Positions 63,426 through 64,000 of a stretch of 64,000 bases of DNA are shown here, one piece after another. Position numbers and translations under genes: made by a program. The notes below the pieces were generated by a model. It worked only from the letters and a program-made list of their open reading frames with translations. It was not told the origin of the DNA and ran no database searches. The stretch comes from Proteles cristata cristata (lineage: Eukaryota; Chordata; Mammalia; Carnivora; Hyaenidae), in the NCBI GenBank assembly GCA_017311185.1, contig JAESUZ010000420.1, positions 310,001-374,000 on the forward strand, written 5' to 3'. Position 1 is the first letter of the stretch. Each line of letters starts with the position of its first letter.

Positions 63426-63679
63426 TAAAGCTCTCAGGTATCTGTAAGCGGCAGGGTGTGCTAAGTGGCCGCCAAGTGAAGTGGTGGGTACTGGGTTCCA
63501 ACAGCACACTCCCCAAATTGGACGTGTTCTGTTTGCGATGCCACGTTGGCATCTGGATGGTCTGTTCTCCAGGAATCATGAGACAGGTCATCCTTGAAGG
63601 TCTTCACCCCTGGAATTTACCCTGCCAAGGGTCCACATGCCAGGCAGCGGTTACCAGCTTAGGGGTTAAGCCTGGGCGG

Positions 63680-63810
63680 GACCCGAGTTCAGTCATTTAC
63701 CAGCAGTGTGACTTTGGGCCTGGCACCTCTGCTTTTTTTTTCTCCCCTGTCCAATGGGATTAATCAGAGACCTGACCTCTGGGGTGCTGTGGGTTTAAAA
63801 TGAGATGCAC
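63680..63810 (+). repeat. MIR
   Basis: GAGTTCAGTCATTTACCAGC, AGTGTGACTTTGGGCCTGGC and CCTGTCCAATGGGATTAATC. Confidence 0.75.
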
Positions 63811-63889
63811 ACATGTAGGCAGCCAGGACCCATTTGACCACAAAGTCCAGGCTCTTTTTTTTTTTTCTTCTAACAAGCAGAGGGACACA

Positions 63890-64000
63890 CCAAGTGTTCT
63901 AGATGTAATCATGTTATATAATGGATTTGCTTAATGCTTTAGCAAACCTGTGACATAGGTCTCAGTATTACCCCCATTTTATCGATCGGGGAAACTGAGC
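63890..64000 (-). repeat. MIR, antisense, cut by window end
   Basis: TGCTTAATGCTTTAGCAAAC, ATAGGTCTCAGTATTACCCC and CATTTTATCGATCGGGGAAA; continues beyond 64000. Confidence 0.8.

Overview
This 64 kb window is nuclear DNA from a carnivoran mammal, most probably a felid. About forty tRNA-Lys-type CAN-SINEs of the cat SINEC_Fc type (5' end GGGGCGCCTGGGTGGCTC, then a CT-rich tract and an A-rich tail) sit on an older mammalian background of MIR, L2, L1, hAT-Charlie and ERVL remnants. The only protein-coding gene I can support is TNRC6A (GW182), the Argonaute-binding scaffold of miRNA silencing. Bacterial-type features are absent.

Layout. 1-7590 is the 3' part of an upstream TNRC6A intron; the exons for the N-terminal ~195 residues lie outside the window. 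7591-41722 holds 20 coding exons, all with GT-AG introns. They join into one intact reading frame of 1,766 codons plus TAG, with phases agreeing at every junction. 41723 to about 44235 is the 3' UTR, with two AATAAA signals (43440 and 44210). 44236-64000 is intergenic and crowded with SINEs (24 copies between 45 and 61 kb). It contains one GC-rich, CpG-dense patch at 59.13-59.6 kb preceded by a CCAAT box and a TATA box, which is a candidate unannotated promoter or an LTR-derived one. In human the next gene on the same strand is SLC5A11; none of its coding exons is recognisable here.

How the gene works, in exon order: a Trp-rich GW/WG region with the Ago hook (exons 1-3), a 33-nt basic microexon (exon 4), a middle region and a Q-rich region (exons 5-12), then the silencing domain with PAM2 (exons 14-15), tryptophan motifs for CCR4-NOT/PAN3 (exon 17), a non-canonical RRM (exons 18-20) and the conserved C-terminal tail.

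I found no wholly new biological system. The observations most worth checking are four miR-30 seed matches in the 3' UTR of this miRNA effector, the basic microexon with a weak donor, the CpG/TATA element at 59 kb with an open ATG and two splice donors, and a young SINE subfamily whose six full-length copies all have perfect target-site duplications. Repeat-family names and boundaries come from reading by eye and are approximate. Exon boundaries come from splice sites, frame continuity and remembered human TNRC6A protein.
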